From PRDV01 sp963710865 (GTDB lineage: Bacteria; Babelota; Babeliae; Babelales; Babelaceae): a stretch of DNA of 64,000 nt. This document shows, in pieces, positions 22,718 to 32,433 of the stretch. A program made the translations under genes and the position numbers. Numbering within the stretch: position 1 is the first letter of the stretch; each line of letters opens with the position of its first letter. The notes under the pieces are model-generated. The model was not told the origin of the DNA, did not search any database, and saw only the letters and a list, made by a program, of their open reading frames with translations. Location: the NCBI GenBank assembly GCA_963710865.1, contig CAVQBR010000002.1:62001-126000 (forward strand), given 5' to 3'.

Positions 22718-23824
22718 TTATACAGAAACGAAGCGTTTCTTGAGACTTTTCTGCGAAGGATGCAAGCGATGATTGTGGGTGATGCCAAGCTTGTAGACCA
22801 TATCAAAGAAAAACTCCCGATCAGGACCTTTGACGACAGCTTGCTCATGAGCCTCTGACAGAGCCACGGGATAGCCATTACCCTTGCCAACTTGATCCTT
22901 CACAATAGCAATTACCATTGACAGCGCATCGGAATCTTCAGCAATCCAACGAGGAATTTCTATGCGCGCAATCTCACCAGGTAAATGAAGATAGACAAAA
23001 CAAGGAACTAAATGATGTGGATAGCTTCCAGCAAGGGCTGAATTATGGGTAAACACGGTTGTTCGATGATTGACAGGCAAGAAGAAGGAAACAAGGTGCG
23101 TATCGATGATCGTATCTAAAGGAGTATCTTCCTTCACAAATTTATGAGAAATGCAATTTCTCAGCAGAGCTACAAGCTCTTTGCTTTTAGGCAAACTAAT
23201 ATAACCTGCAATTAAGAGTCGTTCTTGATAAAAACCATCTAAAAGCTCAATATACCGCTTGAGAAATCGCTCTTTAATCTGAGGACTTTTACTCTCAAGG
23301 TGCCAAAAGATAAGAGAGCCATCACAGAGATACAGATGAGGTATAGCAGGCTGCACTCTACGGACATTACTACTTTCAAGCAAACCTTTTTCAAACTCAA
23401 GCTCACCACGACGACAGTTAACCATATCTTCAGTCATATCTGGATCATCAAGAGAGGTACCCACAACTGGCTCTGAAAAAAGCTGTACAGAACTCATCTG
23501 ACCATAGACAAACTTTACCACTCCCGTATTAATAAGATAACAGGAAACACCCTGATGCTTATCAGGGTATATCTGAGACCCATCAGTAGCAACTACCACA
23601 TAGGGGTACTTTTGAGGATCCTCAAGATAGAGTGTATTCAAAGCTCCTTGCCATAGGGGAACAGGATAGGGCGCTTGCACTTTCTTAATAACCTCAAGTG
23701 CGTGGGGGTGATCACATAGCCACTCAAAAATGCGTTTTGCAGCACCGAGTTCGAGGCCCGTATCCTGGAAGAGTCCAGGAATACTTTTTTGTAATTCAGC
23801 TATGAGTTTCAATTTGTCGAGCAT
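22718..23824 (-). CDS. nurA: NurA-domain nuclease
   Basis: 368 residues with the NurA fold motifs: ATDGSQIYPD (first metal Asp, about D81), LYLCDGSLIFW, the GYISLPKSKELV helix, and the C-terminal GYPVALSEAHEQAVVKGPDR with catalytic-site His. NurA is a 5'-3' nuclease that acts in end resection with the HerA helicase. HerA is not in this window. Bacterial NurA is sporadic, and finding it in the same 25 kb as Ku and Pol V points to a strong investment in break repair. It has no close operon partner: the downstream neighbour is the ankyrin gene. Confidence 0.88.
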   Translation of the reverse strand: MLDKLKLIAELQKSIPGLFQDTGLELGAAKRIFEWLCDHPHALEVIKKVQAPYPVPLWQGALNTLYLEDPQKYPYVVVATDGSQIYPDKHQGVSCYLINTGVVKFVYGQMSSVQLFSEPVVGTSLDDPDMTEDMVNCRRGELEFEKGLLESSNVRRVQPAIPHLYLCDGSLIFWHLESKSPQIKERFLKRYIELLDGFYQERLLIAGYISLPKSKELVALLRNCISHKFVKEDTPLDTIIDTHLVSFFLPVNHRTTVFTHNSALAGSYPHHLVPCFVYLHLPGEIARIEIPRWIAEDSDALSMVIAIVKDQVGKGNGYPVALSEAHEQAVVKGPDREFFFDMVYKLGITHNHRLHPSQKSLKKRFVSV

Positions 23825-23887
23825 ACAACTACCTATTGAAAAGGGTTCCTCTCCATTCTACCAGAGGAGCAGTTTTTATGCCATGAG

Positions 23888-24325
23888 TTAGCTTGGCCTT
23901 ATGCCTATATCTTCTCGCTCGACGTTATTTTTAAGACTCAAATTACTCTCCGTTACCTTCCAGAACCCCCTCCAAGGGCCCGATTCAGGTCGCAACGTAT
24001 ATTTGTCATCAAAGGTCACATACACCGTCTTTCTATTTGGATTAATAACATACTTATATTGTTTCCCGCCCGGGATTGTCACATCCACCCAAAGCGTTTC
24101 TTCTCTGCTTACACTTGGAATATCGACCTTTTGGGCTTTGCCAGAGTTAACACTCATAGGACCACTAGTCCATCCTGCATGCACAGAAGTTGGGCTGTAC
24201 TTTACATCAAACGTGATTGTGCTCTCAGATTTGTTATAGATTTCAAAATCCTCAGCCTTCTTTGCCTGGCTCAGGTTTAGCGAAAGAATCATGACAGCAA
24301 GTGCCAATAAACTCATTTTCTTCAT
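23888..24325 (-). CDS. small secreted protein, RPQTG/KNNV family, member 1
   Basis: 145 residues from ATG 24325 (AAGGAGA upstream), with a signal peptide (MKKMSLLALAVMILSLNLSQ). It belongs to a local family defined by FEIYNKSxxxxxF near the mature N-terminus, K-T-[LI]-Y-[VL]-T in the middle, and LRPxxGxxxGFxxxTESxLSLKNNV near the end. Here the block reads TLRPESGPWRGFWKVTES and SLKNNVEREDI. The repeated short strands suggest a single beta-sandwich. Function unknown; multiple paralogues over 9 kb point to an expanded surface or effector family. Confidence 0.7.
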   Translation of the reverse strand: MKKMSLLALAVMILSLNLSQAKKAEDFEIYNKSESTITFDVKYSPTSVHAGWTSGPMSVNSGKAQKVDIPSVSREETLWVDVTIPGGKQYKYVINPNRKTVYVTFDDKYTLRPESGPWRGFWKVTESNLSLKNNVEREDIGIRPS

Positions 24326-24494
24326 GGTATCTCCTTTTTCCTTATGATTTACAATTACCTGTCTCTCGTTTCTACTAATCTTCATCATCTTTCTGTGTGC
24401 CACGTTTGCCAGAACACACCGCTTTGTACTGTTTTGACCAGGCCTCACTTGTAATTAAGCATAGTATCTTTAAAGACTTAACCCACTCTTTGTT

Positions 24495-24563
24495 TTACGG
24501 TTCACACTTTTCCACGGACCTTCTGAGGATAAATATCCAAGGTTTCATAAGTATCTTCATCAT
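24495..24563 (-). other. possible remnant start of a further family member
   Basis: AAAGGAGAG followed by ATGATGAAGATACTTATG resembles the ribosome site and start of the neighbouring family genes, but the frame closes after 22 codons. It probably marks a decayed copy in the 282-nt gap. Confidence 0.3.
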
Positions 24564-24607
24564 CTCTCCTTTCGCTGACTAGAAGGCAAACGTTCTTGTT
24601 TTTTTCT

Positions 24608-25132
24608 TCAATCAAGACGAGGCTCTGACCTGCCCGACCAAAGCAATTGAGCTCGCACTGATGAGTTTTCTAACTTAATCTCTTTTGAGCTCACATTATT
24701 CTTCTGGGGCAAATGACTCTCTGTCTCGCCTCTAAAGCCCCGCCAACGGCCGGTTTGAGGACGAAGTGTCCATTTCTCAGGACCAAGAGTAAGATAGAGA
24801 GTTTTCCCTGCCGGAAGCTTATATTCCACATCAGGTGGCTCTCTCAGAGGCATCTTCGGATCAAAAACTGAGGTAAACGCCCAAACTTTGTAAGAAAAAG
24901 GGGGGTGAAACCAAATATCCACCTGAGACGGCTTAGATAGATCAATATTGAACTGCTTGTGATCTCCAGGCTTACTCTCGAAAAAATCGAACCCTTGATC
25001 TTTAACAACCGAACCACCATTTTTTAGTCGAACCCAGACTTTTTCCTTAGCCTTGTTGTATAACTCAAACGTAGGTACCCCGGCCTGCAGTGAACCCGCT
25101 ACGATGCTCATCATCAAACCTATCTTCTTCAT
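24608..25132 (-). CDS. small secreted protein, RPQTG/KNNV family, member 2
   Basis: 174 residues, signal peptide MKKIGLMMSIVAGSLQAG, AAAGGAGAG upstream. Family blocks are FELYNKAKEKVWVRLKNGGS, KTLYLTLGPEKWTLRPQTG, RWRGFRGETESHLPQKNNVS. Compared with member 1 it has an inserted segment (SVFDPKMPLREPPDVEYK) and a longer C-terminal tail (SVRAQLLWSGRSEPRLD). It starts 18 nt after the stop of member 3, so the two are very likely cotranscribed. Confidence 0.7.
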   Translation of the reverse strand: MKKIGLMMSIVAGSLQAGVPTFELYNKAKEKVWVRLKNGGSVVKDQGFDFFESKPGDHKQFNIDLSKPSQVDIWFHPPFSYKVWAFTSVFDPKMPLREPPDVEYKLPAGKTLYLTLGPEKWTLRPQTGRWRGFRGETESHLPQKNNVSSKEIKLENSSVRAQLLWSGRSEPRLD

Positions 25133-25150
25133 CGTCTCTCCTTTATCGAC

Positions 25151-25738
25151 TTACGCCAATTTCTGCCAGCCGCGTTCCTTTTTAGAAGGCTGCTTCTTAC
25201 TTGCAAAACGTTCCTTCACTTTTACTGAACTACTTATTAAGGTAACTTCACTTGAACGCAGATTATTTTTAAGAGGCAGATTACTCTCTGTCACGCCTCT
25301 CCACCCCCGCAGAGGACCCGTTTCAGGATAAACTTGCCACTCAGAACCCAAGCTCAGATACAGGGTTTTCTTTGCGGGAAGCTCGTACTCTCTATCCGGG
25401 CATTTAGGCTCAAATACAAAGGCTTGCTTGCTCTCTTCAGCTCGTTGAAGAGCCCCACTCTGTTGTGCACGTTTAAACATTTCATCAAAGCTCTCCTCAG
25501 CCTCAGAGCAGATTTCCAAACGAGTTGGCGTACTTGTATCAATACTCAATTGTGTTTGGTCTCCCGGCTTGCTCTGGAAACGTCCAACAATCACAGCCGC
25601 TGCGTGGCTTCCTTTTTTCAGCGTAACCCAGACTGTATCTTTGCTTTTATTGTACAGCTCAAAATTAGGGCGCTCGAAGCAGCCTGTCTCAACAAAAGCT
25701 GCTATGCTCACCATCACTAATGACACTATCTTATTCAT
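25151..25738 (-). CDS. small secreted protein, RPQTG/KNNV family, member 3
   Basis: 195 residues from ATG 25738 (AAGGAGA upstream); the open frame extends to 25783 without merit. The signal sequence MNKIVSLVMVSIAAFVETGC ends at a Cys, so it could be a lipoprotein, although the -3 to -1 residues (VETGC) only partly fit a lipobox. Family blocks are FELYNKSKDTVWVTLKKGS, KKTLYLSLGSEWQVYPETG and GWRGVTESNLPLKNNLRS. The tail is strongly basic (KERFASKKQPSKKERGWQK). Upstream by 54 nt is member 4. Confidence 0.7.
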   Translation of the reverse strand: MNKIVSLVMVSIAAFVETGCFERPNFELYNKSKDTVWVTLKKGSHAAAVIVGRFQSKPGDQTQLSIDTSTPTRLEICSEAEESFDEMFKRAQQSGALQRAEESKQAFVFEPKCPDREYELPAKKTLYLSLGSEWQVYPETGPLRGWRGVTESNLPLKNNLRSSEVTLISSSVKVKERFASKKQPSKKERGWQKLA

Positions 25739-25792
25739 TACGATCTCCTTGCGCATACAATGTGGAGGATTATACTCCCCCATGCTTCTTCG

Positions 25793-26326
25793 TCATGCAA
25801 TCTCAGTAATACCCACCTGCTTTACATTGTTCTTTCGACTCAAGCCACTTTCAGTCACGCTCCTCAATCCATCCCATTTACCAGTTTGCGGGGTCAATCC
25901 ATTTGGGCGAAGGGTAACGTAAATCGTTTTTCCTTTAGTAAAGGTATACTGCTTATCAGGATTAATAGCGCCAACTGCTCTCTTAGCGGTCTGAGCTACG
26001 CCTTTAACAAATTTTGTAAGTGTTTCACCCCAACTACCCTTAGAGCCTTCCACGCCAGTAGCCCCAGCAGGCTGAGCCGGATTTTTAAAATAAATACTCA
26101 ATATTGTTTGATCATTTGTATCAATATCCACTTGCTGTTGCTTTTTATCTGCTGTTTCATATACTTTGCTGGAATCTGTAGCACGATTTTTCACCGTAAA
26201 CCAGACAGGATTTCCCGTCTTATTAAACAACTCAAATTCCTTAGCTTTTTCCTTTTCTTTAGCAGCACTTGCCAAGCTCACGGTAAGAATCGTGACGCCA
26301 AGTGTTAGTAAACTCATCTTCTTCAT
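25793..26326 (-). CDS. small secreted protein, RPQTG/KNNV family, member 4
   Basis: 177 residues from ATG 26326 (AAGGAGA upstream), signal peptide MKKMSLLTLGVTILTVSLAS nearly identical to member 1. Family blocks are FELFNKTGNPVWFTVKNRAT, KTIYVTLRPNGLTPQTGKWD, GLRSVTESGLSRKNNVKQVG. It heads a likely operon of members 4-3-2 read leftwards. Export is likely; role unknown. Confidence 0.7.
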   Translation of the reverse strand: MKKMSLLTLGVTILTVSLASAAKEKEKAKEFELFNKTGNPVWFTVKNRATDSSKVYETADKKQQQVDIDTNDQTILSIYFKNPAQPAGATGVEGSKGSWGETLTKFVKGVAQTAKRAVGAINPDKQYTFTKGKTIYVTLRPNGLTPQTGKWDGLRSVTESGLSRKNNVKQVGITEIA

Positions 26327-26454
26327 AGCTATCTCCTTTTTTTCTATGGTTTTTGCTCTCTTACTTTTTAATAATGTGCTCAAGAATCACTTCTTGAGCT
26401 ATCACGAGAACGCCGATTCTGCCAGCCGAATATCGTGTGTCGCAACGTTGCACC

Positions 26455-26811
26455 TCAGACTCTGACCACTTTTTGCACTCCACGGCCACCCAAGGAATGA
26501 AACCATTTGTGGTTTAAAATCCCTGCATCATCCCAGGTAACATAGATATTTTTCCGAGTGCAAAGGTATATTCCTTACCAACCTCCTTCCCTGTGGCAAG
26601 AAGCACTCTTGCATCTCTCTCAAAAATCTCCAATTTTGTTACACGATTGGGATCAAGATCACGAATTCGCTGCTCTCCCGACCTTATTTCAACTATTTCA
26701 AAAGGATTCGTTTTACCCGAAATTCAAACTGACCTCTCCTTGATCCATAGCAGATGGCTGAGAAGCCGTATTGTATATCTCAAATTCATTGTTTGCCTGC
26801 ATCAAGCTCAT
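26455..26811 (-). pseudogene. decayed member of the RPQTG/KNNV family
   Basis: Reading leftwards from 26811, QANNEFEIYNTASQPSAMDQ matches the family start but runs into stops. Further on, LDPNRVTKLEIFERDA and KNIYVTWDDAGI match the middle blocks in shifted frames. The signal peptide is truncated to MSLMQA and there is no ribosome site. It lies between intact members 4 and 5. Confidence 0.8.
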
Positions 26812-26843
26812 TGAAGGAGGAATAAAATCTGCTTCATTCTGTC

Positions 26844-27299
26844 CTAACCCTTTTTGATCTCGTTCATAGTAATATTATTTTTTAAACTCAACCACAAAGC
26901 ACCAAGCCAGTGACCACCAGTTTGTGGACGAATACCTGTCTTATCTAAGGTGACATAAATCATTCTCCCTGCCGGGAAACTATACGTAAGATCAGCCGGT
27001 CTACCGGCAACATTTCGGGTAGCCGTCTCTACACCCTTTTGGTATTTTTCATACGTCAATTTGGTTGGAAGACTTCCCTTCCAAATTTCCAGCTTAGTTG
27101 TTTTATTTCTATTAAGAGGAAGTTGTACAGCAGTGCCTGGATCAGAAGAAAAATAGTCAAAATCACCATTCTTTATCACCGTTCCATTGGTAACCCTCAC
27201 CCAGATTCGCTCAGGTGCTTTATTAATTAGTTCAAAATCAACAGCAGCCTGAAGTGAAGCAATACTAAAACCGAGCACTAAAAAAAGCATTTTTTTCAT
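26844..27299 (-). CDS. small secreted protein, RPQTG/KNNV family, member 5
   Basis: 151 residues, signal peptide MKKMLFLVLGFSIASLQAAV. Family blocks are FELINKAPERIWVRVTNGT, GRMIYVTLDKTGIRPQTGG, LSLKNNITMNEIKKG; the GxxxxTES step is shortened to ALW. The promoter at 27336-27365 (TTGACT-18-TAATAT) matches the element found before the ankyrin gene at 21.5 kb and before member 6. Confidence 0.7.
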   Translation of the reverse strand: MKKMLFLVLGFSIASLQAAVDFELINKAPERIWVRVTNGTVIKNGDFDYFSSDPGTAVQLPLNRNKTTKLEIWKGSLPTKLTYEKYQKGVETATRNVAGRPADLTYSFPAGRMIYVTLDKTGIRPQTGGHWLGALWLSLKNNITMNEIKKG

Positions 27300-27335
27300 G
27301 ATCCATCCCTTTCAATTATAAACATCTATAATTTT

Positions 27336-27365
27336 ATATTACTACTTATTGTTTCATATAGTCAA
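27336..27365 (-). promoter_or_regulatory. promoter with shared TATTGACTAT element, copy 2
   Basis: Minus strand TTGACT (27360-27365), 18 bp, TAATAT (27336-27341), in the context CTATTGACTATATGAAAC. It drives the family member starting at 27299. Confidence 0.6.
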
Positions 27366-27394
27366 TAGATTGGGATTGTTTGTGGGAAGTTACG

Positions 27395-29910
27395 CTTCTA
27401 AGAGCTTAAAGATAGATGAAAATTATTTCCTTAAATATTTACTATTAGAATTATACAATGATAATATTATAATTAGAGAGAGATAATTAAAAATACACAT
27501 TCTAAAGGGTAACCATGAACTACTATTTAATTGTAATCGTCTGCATGCTCAGCAGTGCTCTTTTCGGAGTACAAGAGCGACCCTCTACGATAACCCAACT
27601 TGCACCAAGCGGAACAGTTCGCCCTTCTCCATTTCGCGTCCTGCCTGGGGACATTAAGGGTATGGTAGCACAGAAGCTTATTCACGAACATCCAACTCTC
27701 ATCGAGCCAGTCAATTATGCACTTCCAAATCTCGGCAAAATATACTCGAGTGCTCTGACGTCAGATGGTAAAATGGCCATAATTGGATATTCTGATGGAA
27801 CTGCACGTTTCTGGGATCTGAGCGATCCAGCCAGTCCTAAGCAGTTCGGCATTCTTTTGGGGCATACCGATATGATATGGTCAGCAGCTCTGTCTGAAGA
27901 TGGCAAAGTGGCTTTAACCGGATCTGAGGATGGAACTGCGAGGCTCTGGGATCTGAGTGATCCGGCAAGTCCCAAACTGCGAAGTGTTCTTTCGGGGCAT
28001 GCTGGTGAGGTAACTTCAGTAGCTCTGACAGCAGATGGCAAGATAGCTTTAACTGGATCTACCGACACAACTGCACGCCTTTGGGATCTGAGTAAGCCGG
28101 CAAGTCCCAAGCTGGCAGGTCTCCTTTCAGAGAGGTCGATATGGTCGGTAGGCCTGACGGCAGATGGCAAGGTAGCTTTAACTGGATTTGCCAATGGAAC
28201 TGCGAGGCTCTGGGATCTGAGTGCTCCAAGCAATCCAAGACAGCTTGGTGTGCTCTACGGGCACACCGAAATGGTACGGTCGGTAGCCCTAGCACAAGAT
28301 GGCAAGCTGGCCCTCACTGGGGCTTTAGATGGAACTGCACGTCTCTGGGATCTGAGTAAGCCGTCAAGTCCCAAGCTTGCAGGTCTCCTTTCAGAGGATT
28401 CGTCGGTATGGTCGGTAGGCCTGACGGCAGATGGCAAGGTAGCTTTAACTGGAGAGCACGGAAGGGTACGACTCTGGGATTTGAGAAATCTCGCGAGGAT
28501 TAGATCGCGTGTTCTTTCGGGCCAAACGGGGACTGTAACGTCATTAGCTCTCACTCCTGATGGTAGGATCGCCTTCACTGGAGACAATAATGGGATTGCG
28601 CAGTTCTGGGATTTAATCCCCCCGATGCCTCTTGAAAAGGTTCAAACAATCATTACTGATGATGTTTTGAGGCAACGAGAAGAAGATAGAATAGAACTAC
28701 TGAAAGTCTTCGATAATCCTCAAGAGCTACTTAAGCTTTTAAAAGCGATTTATGGTGATTCCCAACTTGCAGCTCACAGAGACTTACGTAATCAAGCGGG
28801 AGAAACACTCCTCATGAAATTAATCGAATATAGAGACCTGTACGTAGATTCCGCAGGCATCTTTGATGCGACTGTAGCGGCTAATCTTTTAAGGTACCTT
28901 GTTGCAAACAGTGACGTAAATGCTGCGGATGACCGGGGTGAAACTGCGCTTATCAAAGCAACCAAGAAAAGTGATCTTTCAGATATTAAACTCTTGCTTG
29001 ATCGTGGAGCTCATATTTTCCATAAGGATACAAGTGGAAAGAGTGCATTCGATTATTCGCGAGGTAAGCCTGAGATTGAAGAATTTTTTGTGTACAAATT
29101 ATGGCGAACTATAGGAAAGCCTCGAGGAGATGTAAATGCACGAGATGTGCGTGGAGAAACGCTTCTTATTGCAGCAACAAAACGTGGGGACGTTGATGCC
29201 GTAGGGTCATTACTTGCCCTCGATGCTGATCCCTTTATTGAAGATAGCACAGGTGCAACAGCGTTTGTATATGCCCGCGGTAATCCCGCGATGGAGCATC
29301 TCTTTGCGGATAAACTTAAAGTAGCGGTACGAGATCTCTTTCCTCCTAAACAGATGGGTGTAAATGCCCAAGATGAGCGTGGGGAAACAGCCCTTATAGC
29401 AGCGACTAAGCGTCGTGATAGCCGAGGTGTTGCCTCACTATTAGCCCAAGGAGCTGACCCATTCATCCAAGATACTACTAAAAAAACTGCACTCGATTAT
29501 GCTCGAGGTAATTCAGCACTTGAGAAACTGTTTGCTCAAGCATTACATCAAACTGTACAAAATCTCTTTCCCCCGCAGGAATTCGATATAAATGTGAGAA
29601 ATGAGCAAGGAGAGACAGCTCTTATAGCAGCAACCAAGCGTGGTAATGTTGCCGTTGTCAAGTCCTTACTTGCCCTGGATGCTGACCCATTTATGGAAGA
29701 CAAGAACAAAAAAACTGCACTTGACTATGCTCGCGGTAATCCTGAAATGGAGCAGGCGTTTGCAGAGAAATTGGGTGTAGGGGTGCAAGAACTCTCAGCA
29801 TGGTTCAAAAGTTTAGGATAGAGCCTTTGAGCCACTAGTTTGAGGGTCATTGGATTAGAGTTTATCCATTCATGAGATTTCAGGAAGAGGACGTCACCTA
29901 GGAAACAATC
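27395..29910. repeat. tandem duplication unit 1 (2.5 kb)
   Basis: Starts at CTTCTAAGAGCTTAAA and ends at CACCTAGGAAACAATC; the second unit follows at once with the same start and ends with the same sequence at 32433. Each unit carries a promoter leader, one WD40-ankyrin gene and an identical 3' tail. The tail includes the last codons of member 6 of the small secreted family (stop at 32421), so the original junction lay inside that gene's end. Confidence 0.9.
27515..29821 (+). CDS. secreted WD40-ankyrin protein, copy 1
   Basis: 768 residues. Signal peptide MNYYLIVIVCMLSSALFGVQ; then an F-box-like motif FRVLPGDIKGMVAQKLI (about 40-56). Seven WD40 blades follow (about 75-370), each of the form SVALTxDGKxALTGSxDGTARLWDLSxPxSPK, enough to close a propeller. 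The C-terminal half has four ankyrin-type units of about 65 residues (GETALIAATKRGDVxxVxSLLAxxADPF, each closed by YARGNPxMExxFAxKL). The motif order F-box-like/WD40/ANK resembles eukaryotic ubiquitin-ligase receptors, so a host-facing role is inferred, not shown. Confidence 0.82.
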   Translation: MNYYLIVIVCMLSSALFGVQERPSTITQLAPSGTVRPSPFRVLPGDIKGMVAQKLIHEHPTLIEPVNYALPNLGKIYSSALTSDGKMAIIGYSDGTARFWDLSDPASPKQFGILLGHTDMIWSAALSEDGKVALTGSEDGTARLWDLSDPASPKLRSVLSGHAGEVTSVALTADGKIALTGSTDTTARLWDLSKPASPKLAGLLSERSIWSVGLTADGKVALTGFANGTARLWDLSAPSNPRQLGVLYGHTEMVRSVALAQDGKLALTGALDGTARLWDLSKPSSPKLAGLLSEDSSVWSVGLTADGKVALTGEHGRVRLWDLRNLARIRSRVLSGQTGTVTSLALTPDGRIAFTGDNNGIAQFWDLIPPMPLEKVQTIITDDVLRQREEDRIELLKVFDNPQELLKLLKAIYGDSQLAAHRDLRNQAGETLLMKLIEYRDLYVDSAGIFDATVAANLLRYLVANSDVNAADDRGETALIKATKKSDLSDIKLLLDRGAHIFHKDTSGKSAFDYSRGKPEIEEFFVYKLWRTIGKPRGDVNARDVRGETLLIAATKRGDVDAVGSLLALDADPFIEDSTGATAFVYARGNPAMEHLFADKLKVAVRDLFPPKQMGVNAQDERGETALIAATKRRDSRGVASLLAQGADPFIQDTTKKTALDYARGNSALEKLFAQALHQTVQNLFPPQEFDINVRNEQGETALIAATKRGNVAVVKSLLALDADPFMEDKNKKTALDYARGNPEMEQAFAEKLGVGVQELSAWFKSLG

Positions 29911-29911
29911 C

Positions 29912-32433
29912 CTTCTAAGAGCTTAAAAATAGATAAAAATTATTCCTTAAATATTTACTATTAGAATCATATAATGATAATATTATAATTAGAGAGAGAT
30001 AATTAAGAATACATTCTAAAGGACAACCATGAACTACTATTTAATTGTGATCGTCTGCATGCTCAGCAGTGCTCTTTTTGGAGTGCAAGAGCTACCCTCT
30101 ACGATAGCCCAACTTGCACCAAGCGGAACAGTTCGCCCTTCTCCATTTCGCGTCCTGCCTGGGGACATTAAGGGTATGGTCGCACAGAAGCTTATTCACG
30201 AACATCCAACTCTCATCGAGCCAGTCAATTATGCGCTTCCAAATCTCGGCGAAATATACTCGAGTGCTCTGACCTCAGATGGTAAAATGGCCTTAATTGG
30301 ATATTTCGATGGAACTGCACGCCTTTGGGATCTGAGTGATCCAGTAAGTCCCAAGCAGCAGGGCGTGCTCTCTGGGCATACCCATGCGATACGATCAGTA
30401 GCATTAACACAAGATGGCAAGGTAGCCTTAACAGCATCTATTAATAGACCTGCTCGGCTCTGGGATCTGAGTAATCCGGCAAGTCCTAAGCAGTTAACTG
30501 TCCTTTCTAGTCATGCTGGTGCGGTAAGTTCAGTAGTAGCTCTAACGGCAGATGGCAAGGGAGCCTTAATTGGATCTTGGGATGGGACTGTGAGCCTTTG
30601 GGATCTGAGTAATTTGACAAGTCCCAAGCAGCAAGGCGTACTTTCTGGGCATACCGATGCGATAAGCTCCATAGCTTTTACGCAAGATGGCAAGATAGCC
30701 TTGACTGGGTCTCTAGATGAAACTGCACGTCTCTGGGATCTGAGTAATCCGTCAAGTCCCAAGCTGCAAGGCGTACTTTCTGGGCATACCGATGCGATAA
30801 GCTCCATAGCTTTTGCGCAAGATGGCAAGCTGGCCCTCACTGGGTCTCTAGATGGAACTGCACGTCTCTGGGATCTGAGTAATCCGTCAAGTCCCAAGCT
30901 GCTAACTGTCCTTTCAGAGGATTCGTCGGTATGGTCGGTAGCCCTTGCACAAGATGGCAAGGTAGCTTTAACTGGGGCGGCGAATGGAAGAGTGCGACTC
31001 TGGGATTTGGGAAATCTAGCGAGGATTAGAACGCGGATTCTTTCGGGCAGAACTGAGAATGTCTCGTCAGTAGCACTCACGCCTGATGGCAAGGGGGCCT
31101 TAACTATAGACGATGTGATTGCGCAGTTCTGGGATTTAATCCCTCGGATGCCTCTTGAAGAGGTTCAAAAAAAAATTACTGATGATGTTTTGAAGCAACG
31201 AGAGAAAGATAGAATAAAACTACTGAAAGTCTTCGATAATCCTAAAAAGCTACTTAAGCTTTTAAAAGCGATTTATGGTGATTCCCAACTTGGAGCTCAC
31301 AGAGACTTACGTAATCAAGCGGGAGAAACACTCCTCATGAAATTAATCGAATATAGAGACCTGTACGTAGATTCCGCAGGCATCTTTGATGCGACTGTAG
31401 CGGCTAATCTTTTAAGGTACCTTGTTGCAAACAGTGACGTAAATGCTGCGGATGACCGGGGTGAAACTGCGCTTATCAAAGCAACCAAGAAAAGTGATCT
31501 TTCAGATATTAAACTCTTGCTTGATCGTGGAGCTCATATTTTCCATAAGGATACAAGTGGAAAGAGTGCATTCGATTATTCGCGAGGTAAGCCTGAGATT
31601 GAAGAATTTTTTGTGTACAAATTATGGCGAACTATAGGAAAGCCTCGAGGAGATGTAAATGCACGAGATGTGCGGGGAGAAACGCTTCTTATTGCAGCAA
31701 CAAAACGTGGGGACGTTGATGCCGTAGGGTCATTACTTGCCCTCGATGCTGATCCCTTTATTGAAGATAGCACAGGTGCAACAGCGTTTGTATATGCCCG
31801 CGGTAATCCCGCGATGGAGCATCTCTTTGCGGATAAACTTAAAGTAGCGGTACGAGATCTCTTTCCTCCTAGACAGATGGGTGTAAATTCCCAAGATGAG
31901 CGTGGGGAAACAGCCCTTATAGCAGCGACTAAGCATCGTGATAGCCGAGGTGTTGCCTCACTATTATCCCAAGGAGCTGATCCATTTATCCAAGATGCTA
32001 CTAAAAAAACTGCACTCAATTATGCTCGAGGTAATTCAGCACTTGAGAAACTGTTTGCTCAAGCATTACATCAAACCGTACAAAATCTCTTTCCCCCGCA
32101 GGAATTTGATATAAATGTGAGAAATGAGCAAGGAGAGACAGCTCTTATAGCAGCAACCAAGCGTGGTGATGTTGCCGTTGTCAAGTCCTTACTTGCCCTG
32201 GATGCTGACCCATTTATGGAAGACACAAACAAAAAAACTGCACTTGACTATGCTCGCGGTAATCCTGAAATGGAGCAGGCGTTTGCAGAAAAATTGGGTG
32301 TAGTGGTGCAAGAACTCTCAGCATGGTTCAAAAGTTAAGGATAGAGTCTTTGAGCCACTAGTTTGAGGGTCATTGGATTAGAGTTTATCCATTCATGAGA
32401 TTTCAGGAAGAGGACGTCACCTAGGAAACAATC
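29912..32433. repeat. tandem duplication unit 2 (2.5 kb)
   Basis: Second copy of the unit at 27395-29910. The ankyrin-coding part (about 31250-31850) is almost base-identical to unit 1 (about 28730-29330), whereas the WD40-coding part has diverged clearly. Confidence 0.9.
30029..32338 (+). CDS. secreted WD40-ankyrin protein, copy 2
   Basis: 769 residues, tandem paralogue of the preceding gene with the same signal peptide, F-box-like motif and ankyrin half. It again has seven WD40 blades, but blades 2-5 differ from copy 1: two adjacent blades (about 30640-30890) are near-identical repeats (GHTDAISSIAF-QDGK-ALTGSLD), and blade 3 has an extra Val. The contrast between identical ankyrin halves and divergent propellers suggests either selection for new binding surfaces or gene conversion limited to the 3' half. 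Confidence 0.82.
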   Translation: MNYYLIVIVCMLSSALFGVQELPSTIAQLAPSGTVRPSPFRVLPGDIKGMVAQKLIHEHPTLIEPVNYALPNLGEIYSSALTSDGKMALIGYFDGTARLWDLSDPVSPKQQGVLSGHTHAIRSVALTQDGKVALTASINRPARLWDLSNPASPKQLTVLSSHAGAVSSVVALTADGKGALIGSWDGTVSLWDLSNLTSPKQQGVLSGHTDAISSIAFTQDGKIALTGSLDETARLWDLSNPSSPKLQGVLSGHTDAISSIAFAQDGKLALTGSLDGTARLWDLSNPSSPKLLTVLSEDSSVWSVALAQDGKVALTGAANGRVRLWDLGNLARIRTRILSGRTENVSSVALTPDGKGALTIDDVIAQFWDLIPRMPLEEVQKKITDDVLKQREKDRIKLLKVFDNPKKLLKLLKAIYGDSQLGAHRDLRNQAGETLLMKLIEYRDLYVDSAGIFDATVAANLLRYLVANSDVNAADDRGETALIKATKKSDLSDIKLLLDRGAHIFHKDTSGKSAFDYSRGKPEIEEFFVYKLWRTIGKPRGDVNARDVRGETLLIAATKRGDVDAVGSLLALDADPFIEDSTGATAFVYARGNPAMEHLFADKLKVAVRDLFPPRQMGVNSQDERGETALIAATKHRDSRGVASLLSQGADPFIQDATKKTALNYARGNSALEKLFAQALHQTVQNLFPPQEFDINVRNEQGETALIAATKRGDVAVVKSLLALDADPFMEDTNKKTALDYARGNPEMEQAFAEKLGVVVQELSAWFKS

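Noticed and set aside
27715..31092. Long open frames on the minus strand opposite the WD40 genes, and regularly spaced near-repeats that could suggest a CRISPR array
   Set aside because: The repeats are in-frame WD40 blades of about 40-45 codons on the plus strand, with no conserved short repeat and unique spacers. The minus frames are shadows of biased codon use.
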